Source of the DNA: Varibaculum massiliense
GTDB lineage: Bacteria > Actinomycetota > Actinomycetes > Actinomycetales > Actinomycetaceae
DNA: 64,000 nt
Direction: 5' to 3'
Assembly (NCBI RefSeq): GCF_900106855.1
Contig: NZ_FNWI01000004.1
Coordinates: 1,550,001 to 1,614,000, forward strand
A program made the translations under genes and the position numbers. Positions 31,166-41,692 of the stretch are shown in pieces. The first letter of the stretch is position 1, and every line of letters begins with the position of its first letter. Under the pieces are notes generated by a model. That model made no database searches. It was not told where the DNA came from and saw nothing but the letters and a program-made list of their open reading frames with translations.

Positions 31166-31267
31166 CAAGCCAAGTAGACTTATGCTTTAACCCTAACGCT
31201 TTAAGGTGCTATCTGCCACTGAAATCTTCCTCCCTAAGCGCAATAAAAGTGCAGGAAATCGGGTGCC

Positions 31268-31281
31268 TCTCGATATCGAGA
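31268..31281. promoter_or_regulatory. Second palindrome upstream of mdh
   Basis: TCTCGATATCGAGA is a perfect 14-bp palindrome in the 251-base gap between gtrA and mdh. It may be a regulator site. Nothing else was recognised in this gap. Confidence 0.4.
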
Positions 31282-31367
31282 AAGGCTTCTTGACCCTTAG
31301 TCCTAGCTGAGAGTCAATCGCCGATAAAACCTGTCGGCCCTTCCTCAAGAATGCAGCTGACCGATAA

Positions 31368-31808
31368 CTATTTTTGATTGCCGGTGAAAATGGTGTGTTC
31401 GTAGAGAAAGAATCGCAAAATAGTGCCTAGTATCAGCCCGATCACATTAGCAGAGATATTATCAGCTAGGAGCGAGGTGAGTCCCAGCAGGTAGTGGCTA
31501 ATCCCTAGACAGATAACCGCCGGTAACATTCCTAGTACATTTACTACTGCAAATCCTAGGAATTCTTGCATCCGCCGGTTAGTGCGTTTATTACGGAATG
31601 TCCAATAGCGATTAACCACCCAAGAAAAAATGGTAGCCACCGCCGCGGCCAGCACTTTGGAAGTCAGGGGATGAGAGGATAAGACGCCCAGCCTTAAGAA
31701 GTTGAACACCGAGACGTCAACTAGATAGTTCATCCCGCCCACCAGGCAAAACTTAATTATTCGGGTGATGCGTCCCGGGGAGCGCAGATAGGCGTAAAGT
31801 TTTCCCAC
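31368..31808 (-). CDS. GtrA-family membrane protein
   Basis: A 146-residue protein with four membrane segments and the GtrA (PF04138) pattern: an N-terminal RIIKFCLVGGMNYLVDVSVFNFLR, a second half with ATIFSWVVNRYWTFRN, and a C-terminal LRFFLYEHTIF. GtrA proteins are small flippase-like or helper proteins in the transfer of sugar-lipids across the membrane for wall or surface glycans. It lies just after the RCC1-repeat gene on the same strand with nine bases between them, so they are probably co-transcribed. Confidence 0.88.
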   Translation of the reverse strand: MGKLYAYLRSPGRITRIIKFCLVGGMNYLVDVSVFNFLRLGVLSSHPLTSKVLAAAVATIFSWVVNRYWTFRNKRTNRRMQEFLGFAVVNVLGMLPAVICLGISHYLLGLTSLLADNISANVIGLILGTILRFFLYEHTIFTGNQK

Positions 31809-31817
31809 AGCTTAAGA

Positions 31818-33323
31818 TTACAGGCGCGAATATACCGGGGTTAGTTGCGCGGTACGAGCATTCGAAAGCCGGTCGGTGCGCCGCCCATCTGCCAACTGGC
31901 CTTGCGCCCAGTTACCCAAGCAGTACATATTGTTCTGTTTGTCGATCATGCAGGTGAAAGTATTACCCATAATCAGGGTGGAGCGAGAATTGGGACCTAG
32001 GCGAGAATCCAGTCCGCTAAGAGCGGGAGCAGCGCCGATAGCTGTCGAGTCAGTGGCGGCTACCCGTTGGGTGAGAGCGATATTGGAGCCGAGTTGCCCG
32101 AAGTCGTTACGCCCCCAGCAGTAGGTGCTGCCAGCAGTAGTCACCGCACATCCTCCATAAAACCCCAGGTAGACTTGCCCCACCTCTGGCAGGGAGCTGA
32201 CCAGTTCTGGTTCTAGTATTCCCAGATTATTGGACATATTCCCGGGTTTACCGGCTTGTCCGTCGCTGTTAATTCCCCAGCAGTAGAGACGTTTATTCTC
32301 GGCGATTGCGCAACTGTAATCACCTGCTGCCCGCAAGGATACGAACTTCATATCGGATACCGGAGCTGGGCGCAGCTGGTAATCCACCACTAGCTCGTTA
32401 TTCCAAGAGTCCAGGCGGGACTTCACCCCCCAGCAGTACACGGTGCCATCTTGTTTGACGGCGCAGGTGTGGTCATTGCCGGCAGCGACCTCTTTAACGC
32501 CAGTCATTACCGCAACCGGTTTCAGTTGGTTCCCGATATTGGTGCTGTTACCCACTTGTGCCATTTCATTGGCGCCCCAGCAGGTGAGCACCCCGGAATT
32601 GGAGAGGGCGCAGGCGTGACGCCCTCCGGCAGCTATCTGGGCGGTATCTGCTGGTAGAGATGTAACGCGTAGAGGATTAAATGAGCCGGAAAGCTGATTT
32701 CGGGGGCGCGCTTGCCCCAACTGACCGTAGGCGTTATCGCCCCAACAGTAAACGAAGCTGTCGGTACCCAGGGCGCAGGTGTATTCACGGCCAGTGGCAA
32801 TCTGAGTGAACTTCACCGGCTGGTTAGCGATAGTTTGGGGGGTAATCGCCGGTTGCCGGGTAATAGGAACCCCCAATTGACCGGATTTGTTGACCCCCCA
32901 ACAGCGGGCAGTGCCATCGGTACGCAGACCACAGGCAAAAGAGCCGGAGGCCGAGGCGCGCCGCAAGTCTTGGGCGACCCCGATTGGTTGTACGGTTTCC
33001 GAGGGGGCAGGATTCTGGTTGAAGGTAGGAACTGGAGAAGGACCAGGCTGCACCGGACGCAGGGACAAAATAATGCGCGGCCCGTTAAAAGTAGGAGTAG
33101 GAGAGGGGCCAGGCAGCACCGGATCATAATTGGAATCGGAACTTGGAGAAGCGGAGGTAGGCTGGGGATTTGCCGGAGTTAAAGTAATTTCATAGGTCGG
33201 TTTGGTGTCTCCGGCGATGGAGACAGCAGGGGAGATGACTAGAATCCCCAAAGCTACTAGCAGCGCTAATACCGCCAGGGTCGCCTGGAGTCCAATGCGT
33301 CGTTTCGACGCTGCGTCACGCAT
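31818..33323 (-). CDS. Exported RCC1-repeat (beta-propeller) protein
   Basis: A protein of about 501 residues with an N-terminal membrane segment (GLQATLAVLALLVALGILVISPAV), a Pro/Ser/Thr-rich linker (near 40-110), and six or seven RCC1-type repeats of about 50 residues. The repeats carry the pattern CALGTDSFVYCWGDNAYGQLG with paired cysteines that probably form disulfides outside the cell. Bacterial RCC1 propellers are binding scaffolds; the ligand is unknown. The ATG at 33323 has GGGAGG eight bases upstream and is preferred to a frame opening at 33428. Confidence 0.85.
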   Translation of the reverse strand: MRDAASKRRIGLQATLAVLALLVALGILVISPAVSIAGDTKPTYEITLTPANPQPTSASPSSDSNYDPVLPGPSPTPTFNGPRIILSLRPVQPGPSPVPTFNQNPAPSETVQPIGVAQDLRRASASGSFACGLRTDGTARCWGVNKSGQLGVPITRQPAITPQTIANQPVKFTQIATGREYTCALGTDSFVYCWGDNAYGQLGQARPRNQLSGSFNPLRVTSLPADTAQIAAGGRHACALSNSGVLTCWGANEMAQVGNSTNIGNQLKPVAVMTGVKEVAAGNDHTCAVKQDGTVYCWGVKSRLDSWNNELVVDYQLRPAPVSDMKFVSLRAAGDYSCAIAENKRLYCWGINSDGQAGKPGNMSNNLGILEPELVSSLPEVGQVYLGFYGGCAVTTAGSTYCWGRNDFGQLGSNIALTQRVAATDSTAIGAAPALSGLDSRLGPNSRSTLIMGNTFTCMIDKQNNMYCLGNWAQGQLADGRRTDRLSNARTAQLTPVYSRL

Positions 33324-33476
33324 TCCTGCCACCTCCCGTCCTACCTCGGGAATACTAGAACTCTCCTGAGTACATTCTAACCTATTTTTAACAATCTTTG
33401 AAGTTAGAAATAGGGGAAAAACTAGCAAAATTCTAGCTTAGGGCTGGTTAACGATATCAGGACTTACGCACTAGGG

Positions 33477-33482
33477 TAAACT
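33477..33482 (+). promoter_or_regulatory. Leaderless -10 box of galE
   Basis: TAAACT lies six bases before the galE ATG. Confidence 0.5.
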
Positions 33483-33488
33483 GTTTCC

Positions 33489-34478
33489 ATGAGTATTTTA
33501 GTGGTAGGCGGCGCCGGCTATATTGGCGCACATGTGGTGCGACTCCTGGCTGAGCGCGGGGAAAAAGTAGTCGTGATTGACGATTTATCCTATGGCACTC
33601 CCGATCGGATTGGCGACGCCAAACTGGTACAACTAGATGTGGCCAGTGCGGGGGCGCGGAAGAAGATTTTCCAAACCTTGATTGACGAGGACGTAACGGC
33701 GGTTATTCACTTCGCGGCGCGCAAACAGGTAGGTGAATCGGTGGAAAAACCCATGTGGTACTACCAGCAAAACGTGGGGGGACTCGCGAACGTAATGGCT
33801 GCCATGCGTGATGCCGGCACTCGACAAATGATTTTCTCCTCTTCCGCCGCGGTCTACGGTCAGCCTGACGTACCGGTGGTTCCCGAAGAGCTAGCCGGTA
33901 AACCCATTAACCCCTACGGGGAAACCAAGTTGATTGGTGAATGGATGATGGCGGACTGTGAACGTGCCTGGGGTCTGCGCTGGATTGGACTGCGGTACTT
34001 CAACGTAGCGGGTTCCGGTTGGGATGAACTGGGCGATCCCGCTCGTCTCAACCTGATTCCCATGGTGTTGGAGCGTCTAGCCAAGGGACAAAATCCCAAG
34101 ATTTTTGGCACCGACTATGACACCCCTGATGGTACCTGTATTCGCGACTATATTCATGTCCGCGACCTCGCCGATGCTCACCTGCATGCCCTCGACTATG
34201 TGGCTTCCGGGAGGGAAATGGAAAACCATGTCTTCAACGTAGGAACTGGGCAGGGGACTTCGGTGCGGGAAATCGTGGAGGGCATCCGCGAAGTTACCGG
34301 CATTGATTTTAAGATTGACGAGGAAGCGCGCCGCCCCGGAGATCCCGCACAGCTAATCGGAGACACTACTCGGATTCGGGTAGAACTTGATTGGAAAGCT
34401 GAAAACGGGATTAAAGAAATCCTGGAGTCCGCCTGGAGCGCCTGGCAGGCAGGTCCCGATAGAATTCCGGGACTATAG
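33489..34478 (+). CDS. galE: UDP-glucose 4-epimerase
   Basis: A 329-residue short-chain dehydrogenase/reductase that interconverts UDP-glucose and UDP-galactose. The NAD loop is VVGGAGYIGAHV (from residue 6). The catalytic Ser/Thr is in IFSSSAAVYG and the Tyr/Lys pair in NPYGETKLIGE. FNVAGS, TPDGTCIRDYIHVRDLADAH and FNVGTGQGTSV are typical epimerase segments. It is divergent from the RCC1-repeat gene and sits among envelope genes, so it probably supplies UDP-galactose for surface polysaccharide. No Leloir pathway partners are nearby. Confidence 0.95.
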   Translation: MSILVVGGAGYIGAHVVRLLAERGEKVVVIDDLSYGTPDRIGDAKLVQLDVASAGARKKIFQTLIDEDVTAVIHFAARKQVGESVEKPMWYYQQNVGGLANVMAAMRDAGTRQMIFSSSAAVYGQPDVPVVPEELAGKPINPYGETKLIGEWMMADCERAWGLRWIGLRYFNVAGSGWDELGDPARLNLIPMVLERLAKGQNPKIFGTDYDTPDGTCIRDYIHVRDLADAHLHALDYVASGREMENHVFNVGTGQGTSVREIVEGIREVTGIDFKIDEEARRPGDPAQLIGDTTRIRVELDWKAENGIKEILESAWSAWQAGPDRIPGL

Positions 34479-34530
34479 GGGCGACTTTAGAACATATTTT
34501 TGCATCCGGGTAAAAGGCGGTTGTTGCCCG

Positions 34531-34546
34531 GGGAGCGAGCGCTCCC
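34531..34546. terminator. Short GC hairpin between galE and a LytR-CpsA-Psr gene
   Basis: GGGAGC pairs with GCTCCC around GAGC, between two convergent genes. There is no T run, so activity as a terminator is uncertain. Confidence 0.35.
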
Positions 34547-34609
34547 TCTCCCTGCCCAAAATAAGCGAGGAATCTTTGGAGCGGGCTGGTGTATCCCAGT
34601 TATCTGAAG

Positions 34610-36004
34610 TTACTGAAACTGGTGGTATTGACTAGGTTGCAGCGTACCCTTTTGGAAGGCCGACCAAAAACCGGGGGTTTTTTGCTGATCTAGCAGCACC
34701 ATGGCTCCATGCGCGCCATCATAGTAAGCCATATTAGCAATCGGAGGTGCCCCGGTAAGGTTGTTCTTAGCGGCGCTGCGGTAGGCGAGCAGCAATTTTC
34801 CGATCGCCCAGGCACCCGAATCACTATCACAAGTCAGGTTTTCCGCTCCGGCAATTGCCAGGTCACGCTGCTTAAAGGGATTAAGGAAAGTAGAAGGGGT
34901 TATTAGGGTGTCTGCCAACTTGGAAACTACCTGTCGCTGTCGTTCCGCCCGACCAATATCGCCTTTAGGGTCTTGCTGGCGCATCCGGGAGAATGCCAGC
35001 GCGGTGGCTCCATCTGCCTGGTGACAGCCACTTTGCCATTTCAAAGCGGAATCGGCGTCATCTACGTCGTAATCCAAGCAGAGTTCAATCCCTCCAACTG
35101 CGTCTACCAGCTGAGTCACTGACCCCATAGTGACTTCCACATAATGGTCGACTTTTACGCCGCTTATCCCTTCTACGGTTCTTACCAGCAGTTTTGGGCC
35201 GCCAAAAGAATAAGCGGCATTGAGTTTGTTTTGGCCATATCCGGGAATGTTTGCCGCAGTGTCGCGGGGGAGGGATACGATGGCAGCAATTGAGTTAACT
35301 TTACGTATTAGCATAATCGTGTCTGTGCGAGCTCCTACATCCGCCCCTACGATTCCGCCATCGCTACCGTCCGAGCGCTTATCGGAGCCAGCAATTAGCC
35401 AAGTTTCCCCCTCGCCAGCCGGGAGAGCCGAAAGGGCATCAACCCGGTTTAGCGAAGAATCCACCAGATGCCACAGATAGAGCGGCCAAGCGATAACAAA
35501 AATCAGGGTTAGAGTCAGAACTGCTGCGACAATGCGGCGAACTTTAAATTTCGGGCGCGGAACTCGGCGTTCTTTAGTGAGGGGAATTGGTTCTAGGCGA
35601 CTGGGGAGCTGCGGGCTAGGCTCGGGTAAGGCTTCCGGTGAGCGGTCTTGAGATAATACCCGGGTACGCGCGGGCGCTGGGCGTCCGGCAAAGCGTGAAC
35701 CGGTGCGCACTTGTACCGGAATTTCTTGGGCATTAGCTAAGCGTGATTCTTTAGGACGTGCCTGACCGTCTGCTAGTTTCCTAGAAATGGCAGGGCGAGC
35801 CGAATGACCGGCAGAGGCAGGGGAGAGGTGACTTGTTTCTTGGCTCCTAGCAGTAGATGAGAATGCCTGTTGGTTAGCCGTGTTTGAGCTTACAGGACGA
35901 GTTCTTTTTTCCTTAGGGGCATAGGAGGGCGGAATTTCCTGCCAATGGTGAGGTCGAGGACGTTTGGGTGGGGGGAAGGATTCTGGAAGACCTTGCTGAC
36001 TCAA
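34610..36004 (-). CDS. LytR-CpsA-Psr family wall-polymer ligase (long N-terminal tail)
   Basis: A 464-residue protein with a cytoplasmic Pro/Arg/Ser-rich tail of about 165 residues, one membrane segment (IVAAVLTLTLIFVIAWPLYLWHL) and an extracellular LCP domain. LCP landmarks are ETWLIAGSDKR, ARTDTIMLIRK, SLPRDTAANIPGYGQNKLNAAYSFGG and the late Arg-rich DIGRAERQRQV. These enzymes move secondary polymers from undecaprenyl phosphate to peptidoglycan, or act as pyrophosphatases. Start is TTG after GGGAG. It is followed 5' by a second LCP gene on the same strand, 36 bases away, so they probably form an operon. Confidence 0.9.
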   Translation of the reverse strand: MSQQGLPESFPPPKRPRPHHWQEIPPSYAPKEKRTRPVSSNTANQQAFSSTARSQETSHLSPASAGHSARPAISRKLADGQARPKESRLANAQEIPVQVRTGSRFAGRPAPARTRVLSQDRSPEALPEPSPQLPSRLEPIPLTKERRVPRPKFKVRRIVAAVLTLTLIFVIAWPLYLWHLVDSSLNRVDALSALPAGEGETWLIAGSDKRSDGSDGGIVGADVGARTDTIMLIRKVNSIAAIVSLPRDTAANIPGYGQNKLNAAYSFGGPKLLVRTVEGISGVKVDHYVEVTMGSVTQLVDAVGGIELCLDYDVDDADSALKWQSGCHQADGATALAFSRMRQQDPKGDIGRAERQRQVVSKLADTLITPSTFLNPFKQRDLAIAGAENLTCDSDSGAWAIGKLLLAYRSAAKNNLTGAPPIANMAYYDGAHGAMVLLDQQKTPGFWSAFQKGTLQPSQYHQFQ

Positions 36005-36040
36005 GTTACTTACTCCCTGATTAAAACTTGGGTATCTGAC

Positions 36041-37345
36041 CTACTTTTCTGCTTCGCACTTCCTTTGTAGTGCAACTAGGTCATCGGTTGTCTCCGGGGA
36101 ACTGGCAGTATTCCCCTTATTTTGGGGGTTAGAAGAACGTGGGGTAGGTTCAGTGCTCTCAGTGTTGCTGGCACTGCTGGAGCTGGCTGAAGGGGAAGCG
36201 GAGGTTGCCGCTTCAATAGTGTAAACCTTGCCATTACCATCACGAACTTCAATCCCCATAGGCAGAGAAGTGTCGTTAATAAAAGCTTCCCAGATAGGTC
36301 TTACCTCTTTGTCATTTATCACCACTCTGTTGGGGTCGTTGGGAGCTGGATAAACCGGCAGGGTAATAAAACGAAGATTCTCGGGCTGCAAGGATTGCAG
36401 TGACCAGCCTAAACCGGCAAGTTCGGATACTGAAGATATCCCATCGGAGATACTCAAAGAGCTCAAGCCGCTACCGATAAAATCGTAAAGCTGATTTAGG
36501 GAGGTCAACATATTTTTTTGTAAGGCGGTGCGCATCATAATTCCCATCACTGCCTGTTGTCGCTCAATACGTTGCAGGTCAGATCCGTCCGATCCTTGTA
36601 CTCCATGTCGGACGCGGGCATAACCTAGTGCTTGCTGACCGTCGAAATGGGTACATCCAGGTTCTAATTCCAACCCGGAATTCCGTTGATCGTGAATCGC
36701 AGTAGGGATATAGACATTAATTCCACCTAGAGCATCAATCATGGAAGCAAAACCGCTGAAATCGACCACCACTGATTCGTCAATCCGCATTCCCGAAAGC
36801 TTTTCTACGGTTTTCCAAGTACAAAGAACTGCTGAAGTACGGTCACCGTCTTCACCGCCAATGGAATAGGCCCAGTTAAACTGCACTCGTTGCGGTCGCG
36901 ATTGTTTTCCGTCCTTATGTTCGCAAGCGGGAACATCAACGATTAAATCACGGGGGATTGAAACTACGTTTACCTGAGAGCGATCCTTGGAGATATGCAT
37001 AACCATGGCAGTATCGGATCGCTCCCCCTCGGAGGCATCATTAATAAGAGCCTGATTGCCCTCCCCAGCACGAGAATCAGACCCAATAATCAAAATATTG
37101 ATAGCGCGTCCGCTGTAAGAATCGGGTGGAGTGCGCCCCAGCTTCTTGGCAGTGCTGATATTGTTCACTCGACTAGAAAGGTCATGGTAAACCAAAAAAG
37201 CCCCGGTAAGAGAAAAAGATAGGGCGAATACCAAGACGCTAATTACTGCCCGAAGCAGCCTACGCGGGTAGGGCGGATTTACGGCGTGACGGATGCGCCC
37301 CAGGTAGGTTTTTGCGCTTTTCTTGTGCGAACTCACGTGTGCCAC
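36041..37345 (-). CDS. LytR-CpsA-Psr family wall-polymer ligase
   Basis: A 434-residue LCP protein. One membrane segment (AVISVLVFALSFSLTGAFLVYH, about residues 33-54) precedes the LCP domain with INILIIGSDSR, RSDTAMVMHI, SIPRDLIVDVPACE, QFNWAYSIGG and the ending SDLQRIERQQAVMG. A Ser/Thr/Pro-rich C-terminal tail (from about 385) resembles a wall-spanning segment. A GTG at 37336 has TAGAGT seven bases upstream and could be a leaderless start; the GTG at 37345 is given. It is upstream of the second LCP gene. Confidence 0.9.
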   Translation of the reverse strand: MAHVSSHKKSAKTYLGRIRHAVNPPYPRRLLRAVISVLVFALSFSLTGAFLVYHDLSSRVNNISTAKKLGRTPPDSYSGRAINILIIGSDSRAGEGNQALINDASEGERSDTAMVMHISKDRSQVNVVSIPRDLIVDVPACEHKDGKQSRPQRVQFNWAYSIGGEDGDRTSAVLCTWKTVEKLSGMRIDESVVVDFSGFASMIDALGGINVYIPTAIHDQRNSGLELEPGCTHFDGQQALGYARVRHGVQGSDGSDLQRIERQQAVMGIMMRTALQKNMLTSLNQLYDFIGSGLSSLSISDGISSVSELAGLGWSLQSLQPENLRFITLPVYPAPNDPNRVVINDKEVRPIWEAFINDTSLPMGIEVRDGNGKVYTIEAATSASPSASSSSASNTESTEPTPRSSNPQNKGNTASSPETTDDLVALQRKCEAEK

Positions 37346-37387
37346 TCTATACTGTCTTGCCCAAATTGTAACGATTTGGATAAGGAG

Positions 37388-38050
37388 TTAGGGAAGTTGC
37401 CAATTTACTGGGCTTGCCCCCAGCTGTTGCAACAAAGAATTAGTGCGCGAGAACGGTCTGGATCCGAAGAACCCGCGGGAAGCAGATAGAGGTGAAGGAT
37501 GCGCCGATTGAATAATCGGAGTATTTTCAAGGGCGGGAGCTAGGGACTGGGCTTGCTTGCCCCAGAGAATAGCCACTAGCGGACGATCGCGGGCTACTAA
37601 AGCAGAAATGGCGCAGTCGGTTACCTCTTCCCATCCCCGTCCGCGATGGGAACCGGCCTCGTTTGGGGTAACCGTAAGAACTCTGTTTAATAGCATTACC
37701 CCCTGCCCTGCCCAAGGGCGTAAATCTCCGCTGCTGGGCGCCGAGCATCCTAAGTCGTCATGGAGCTCCTTAAAAATATTTTTTAGAGACTTAGGAATTT
37801 CCACTCCTGGTTTTACCGAAAAAGATAATCCCATCGCATTCCCAGGAGTAGGGTAGGGATCTTGCCCAACGATTAGTACTTTTACCTGATTAAAGGGGTA
37901 GGTAAAAGCACGAAAAATATCCCCGCCAGCGGGAAGGTAGTTGTTGCCTTCATCGCGCAGCATCTTGCCCATTTCAGAGATTTTTGGGGCGATCGGAGTC
38001 ATTACCTCGGCCCAGGAAGGGTGCATAATCTTTTCCAGGTTGGTGCTCAT
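37388..38050 (-). CDS. ung: Uracil-DNA glycosylase
   Basis: A 220-residue family 1 glycosylase that removes uracil from DNA. The water-activating Asp is in [10 protein letters not shown] (D64), followed by AMGLSFSV, the uracil-binding ILLNRVLTV-type strand (here [18 protein letters not shown]) and the DNA-intercalation loop [13 protein letters not shown]. Family 1 normally has GQDPYH; the His is Pro here. On the minus strand TAATAT stands six bases before the ATG, suggesting a leaderless mRNA. It is upstream of the two LCP genes but with its own unit likely. Confidence 0.95.
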   Translation of the reverse strand: MSTNLEKIMHPSWAEVMTPIAPKISEMGKMLRDEGNNYLPAGGDIFRAFTYPFNQVKVLIVGQDPYPTPGNAMGLSFSVKPGVEIPKSLKNIFKELHDDLGCSAPSSGDLRPWAGQGVMLLNRVLTVTPNEAGSHRGRGWEEVTDCAISALVARDRPLVAILWGKQAQSLAPALENTPIIQSAHPSPLSASRGFFGSRPFSRTNSLLQQLGASPVNWQLP

Positions 38051-38056
38051 AGCTCC

Positions 38057-38062
38057 ATATTA
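38057..38062 (-). promoter_or_regulatory. Leaderless -10 box of ung
   Basis: TAATAT on the minus strand lies six bases before the ung ATG. Confidence 0.45.
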
Positions 38063-38142
38063 ACCTGTTGATCCACCTAAGCTATGAGCGGTAAATGCTG
38101 CTCCTCGGCGTGGCAGTTGCCCTTTGACTGCTGTAATCCGGT

Positions 38143-38148
38143 TAACCT
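38143..38148 (+). promoter_or_regulatory. Leaderless -10 box of the LytR_C gene
   Basis: TAACCT lies six bases before GTG 38155, supporting that GTG over the one at 38149. Confidence 0.4.
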
Positions 38149-38154
38149 GTGTTT

Positions 38155-38763
38155 GTGAGTAAACAAGAGTTTCCGGAAGATGAGTTCGATGCGCTGGGCG
38201 AAGAGGGTCCTTCGGGTGCTCATCGCCGTCCTGTCAAGCGTTGGCAGACGCTGCTACCTATCTTAGTGGTGTTGGTGCTAGGACCAGCTTTGGCTTGGGG
38301 GGGAGTGGCACTGATGAAAGGCACCGGACACACGCCGACTCCTGCTGCCACTAAAACTACCACCACAACCACTGCAGCGACTCCTACTACTCCTACCACC
38401 GGTCCCAAAAAAATCGCTAAACCCAGTGAGCCTTCCGAAAAGAAATCTGTGGCTAGTCCCACTGCCAGCGTTGCGGCTACGAATAAAGCGGAGGCGCGAG
38501 TGCGGGTTTTAAACGCTTCTAAGCGATCTGGCTGGGCAAAAGAGGTCGCCGATAAGCTGGCAGCTGACGGTTTCACCAACCCGAGTGCGAACAACTCTCA
38601 AGCTCGCGGATTGAGCGACTCCACTGTGCTATATCGGGGTTCCCAGTTCGAAGCCGCCGCTAAAGAGGCTGCTAAAGTCGCAGGTATTAGCAATGTGCAG
38701 GATGCCGATAGCGGCAAATATCAAATTGGGGAATGCGATATCGCTATTTATTTGATTCGCTGA
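38155..38763 (+). CDS. LytR C-terminal domain membrane protein
   Basis: A protein of about 202 residues with an acidic N-terminus, one membrane segment (TLLPILVVLVLGPALAWGGVALM), a Thr/Pro/Lys-rich stalk (KTTTTTTAATPTTPTTG) and a C-terminal LytR_C (PF13399) domain from ARVRVLNASKRSGWAKEVADKL to the end. LytR_C often sits at the C-terminus of LCP proteins; here it is separate, as in other Actinobacteria, and two LCP genes are close by. A role with wall-polymer attachment is inferred from that. No catalytic residues are recognised. Confidence 0.85.
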   Translation: MSKQEFPEDEFDALGEEGPSGAHRRPVKRWQTLLPILVVLVLGPALAWGGVALMKGTGHTPTPAATKTTTTTTAATPTTPTTGPKKIAKPSEPSEKKSVASPTASVAATNKAEARVRVLNASKRSGWAKEVADKLAADGFTNPSANNSQARGLSDSTVLYRGSQFEAAAKEAAKVAGISNVQDADSGKYQIGECDIAIYLIR

Positions 38764-38944
38764 GGGTAGTTACTCGCGGACAGTGTCCCGGAACGTAACT
38801 GTAGGAACCAGCTTCTTGACCCGGGGGAATCCATTTCTTCTCCGAGAGGCTATTGCAGAATCTGCAAGTTTCACTTAGAGGATATTTTTCCTTCTGGTTC
38901 TGCTGAAAGTTTGCACTTGCCTTAGGAGAGTGCCAAAATCATAT

Positions 38945-38971
38945 TTAGCACTCGAACCTAGAGAGTGATAA
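38945..38971. promoter_or_regulatory. CIRCE element (HrcA operator)
   Basis: TTAGCACTC, nine bases, GAGTGATAA: eight of nine bases of the right arm match the CIRCE consensus (GAGTGCTAA). It lies about 140 bases before groEL, as expected for HrcA heat-shock repression. Confidence 0.92.
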
Positions 38972-39101
38972 AAACCGAGTTCTTGATGAGAGGGCGACGT
39001 TCCGAGACAGGAGCGGCGCGGCGTCCTCGTCCGTCGCGGGCATCAAGACTGGGTCAAAGATCTAACCGCGTGGCGCAGTAGCGCCGCGATGGAGGGAATA
39101 A

Positions 39102-40739
<1,638 letters not shown>

Positions 40740-40795
40740 ACCACGCTGCTGTTGCTTAGTGGCATAGCTGCTGGGCATAACGAATAGCAAGAGGC

Positions 40796-40821
40796 GGGGG
40801 CGAACCAAAAGGTTCGCCCCC
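40796..40821 (+). terminator. Terminator after groEL
   Basis: GGGGGCGAACC pairs with GGTTCGCCCCC around AAAA; a second copy of the right arm follows and could form a competing stem, then TTGTCTTTCC. Confidence 0.8.
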
Positions 40822-40865
40822 GTTCGCCCCCGCCTTGTCTTTCCGTTTAAATTAACCCCTAAAGT

Positions 40866-40897
40866 AGGTGGCGGTTACTGTAAGGTGGCCGCCACCT
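40866..40897. terminator. Hairpin at the left edge of the catabolic islet
   Basis: AGGTGGCGG (40866-40874) pairs with CCGCCACCT (40889-40897), followed on the plus strand by GGTGTTTTGTTTGG. It lies between convergent groEL and the TPI-like gene and may stop either transcript. Confidence 0.5.
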
Positions 40898-40918
40898 GGT
40901 GTTTTGTTTGGGGTTGGT

Positions 40919-41659
40919 TTATTTTCGTGACATGGTTTCTTTGGCTACTTCGAGGAAGGCTTTGGGGTCGTGTGCAAAGCGTCCTAGGAAGAGTCCGTCG
41001 ATGGTGTTGTCCAGTTTGGTTATTAGTCCTGGTCCTGCTGAACCGCCGTAGAGAATGGTTGTTGAGGGTAGGTCGGATAGACCGTCTCGGATGTTTTGGC
41101 ATGTTTCAGAGACGTATTCAGGGCTTGCTGGCTGTGCGGCGCCGATAGCCCAGTAGGGCTCATAGCCGAGCCATATTTCTGTGGGTGTGGCGTATTTTAG
41201 TGCGGAGTGTACTTGTTTTATGCATAGCTTTGCTGCCTGTTTGGCTGTGGTTTTTTCTGGTTCGCCTATGCATAGTAGGGGAATTATGTTGTTGCGTTTT
41301 GCTGCTGCAACTTTTTTGGCGATCATGTCTTCGTTTTCACGGAAAATGGTTCTACGTTCAGCGTGACCGATTTCTGCGACTTTGACGCCGAGATCTGCTA
41401 GATCTGCTCCTGAGACTTCGCCGGTAAAGGCTCCTCGGTCTTCGTAAGCTAAATCTTGGGCACCTAGGATAATATTAGTGTCTTTTAGAATTTCACCCGC
41501 TTGGGGGATGGATAAGAAGTCCGGCAGAATTGCCAGGCGTACATTATCGATTAAAGCGGGTTCACTAGTAATTAAACTTTTTATTTCGCGACAATATTCT
41601 AAAGTTCGTGATTGCGAAAAATACATTTTTAGGCTTACAGCAGCCACTGGTTTATTCAT
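40919..41659 (-). CDS. Triosephosphate-isomerase-like protein, candidate L-erythrulose-1-phosphate isomerase
   Basis: A 246-residue TIM barrel. Catalytic positions are kept: K11 in SLKMYF, H99 in EIGHAERR, E167 in GYEPYWAIG, and the phosphate loop YGGSAGPG near 204. However, the usual N-terminal NWKMN reads SLKMY, and the flexible loop is AIGAAQPAS instead of AIGTG. These changes set it apart from the glycolytic enzyme, which must be encoded elsewhere. With an RpiB-like gene 33 bases upstream on the same strand, it matches the EryH (LerI) and EryI pair that converts L-erythrulose-1-P via D-erythrulose-4-P to D-erythrose-4-P in erythritol and threitol catabolism. That substrate is inference. 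Confidence 0.8.
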   Translation of the reverse strand: MNKPVAAVSLKMYFSQSRTLEYCREIKSLITSEPALIDNVRLAILPDFLSIPQAGEILKDTNIILGAQDLAYEDRGAFTGEVSGADLADLGVKVAEIGHAERRTIFRENEDMIAKKVAAAKRNNIIPLLCIGEPEKTTAKQAAKLCIKQVHSALKYATPTEIWLGYEPYWAIGAAQPASPEYVSETCQNIRDGLSDLPSTTILYGGSAGPGLITKLDNTIDGLFLGRFAHDPKAFLEVAKETMSRK

Positions 41660-41692
41660 TTAATTCTCCCGAATAGGTGAATAGATAGTTAG

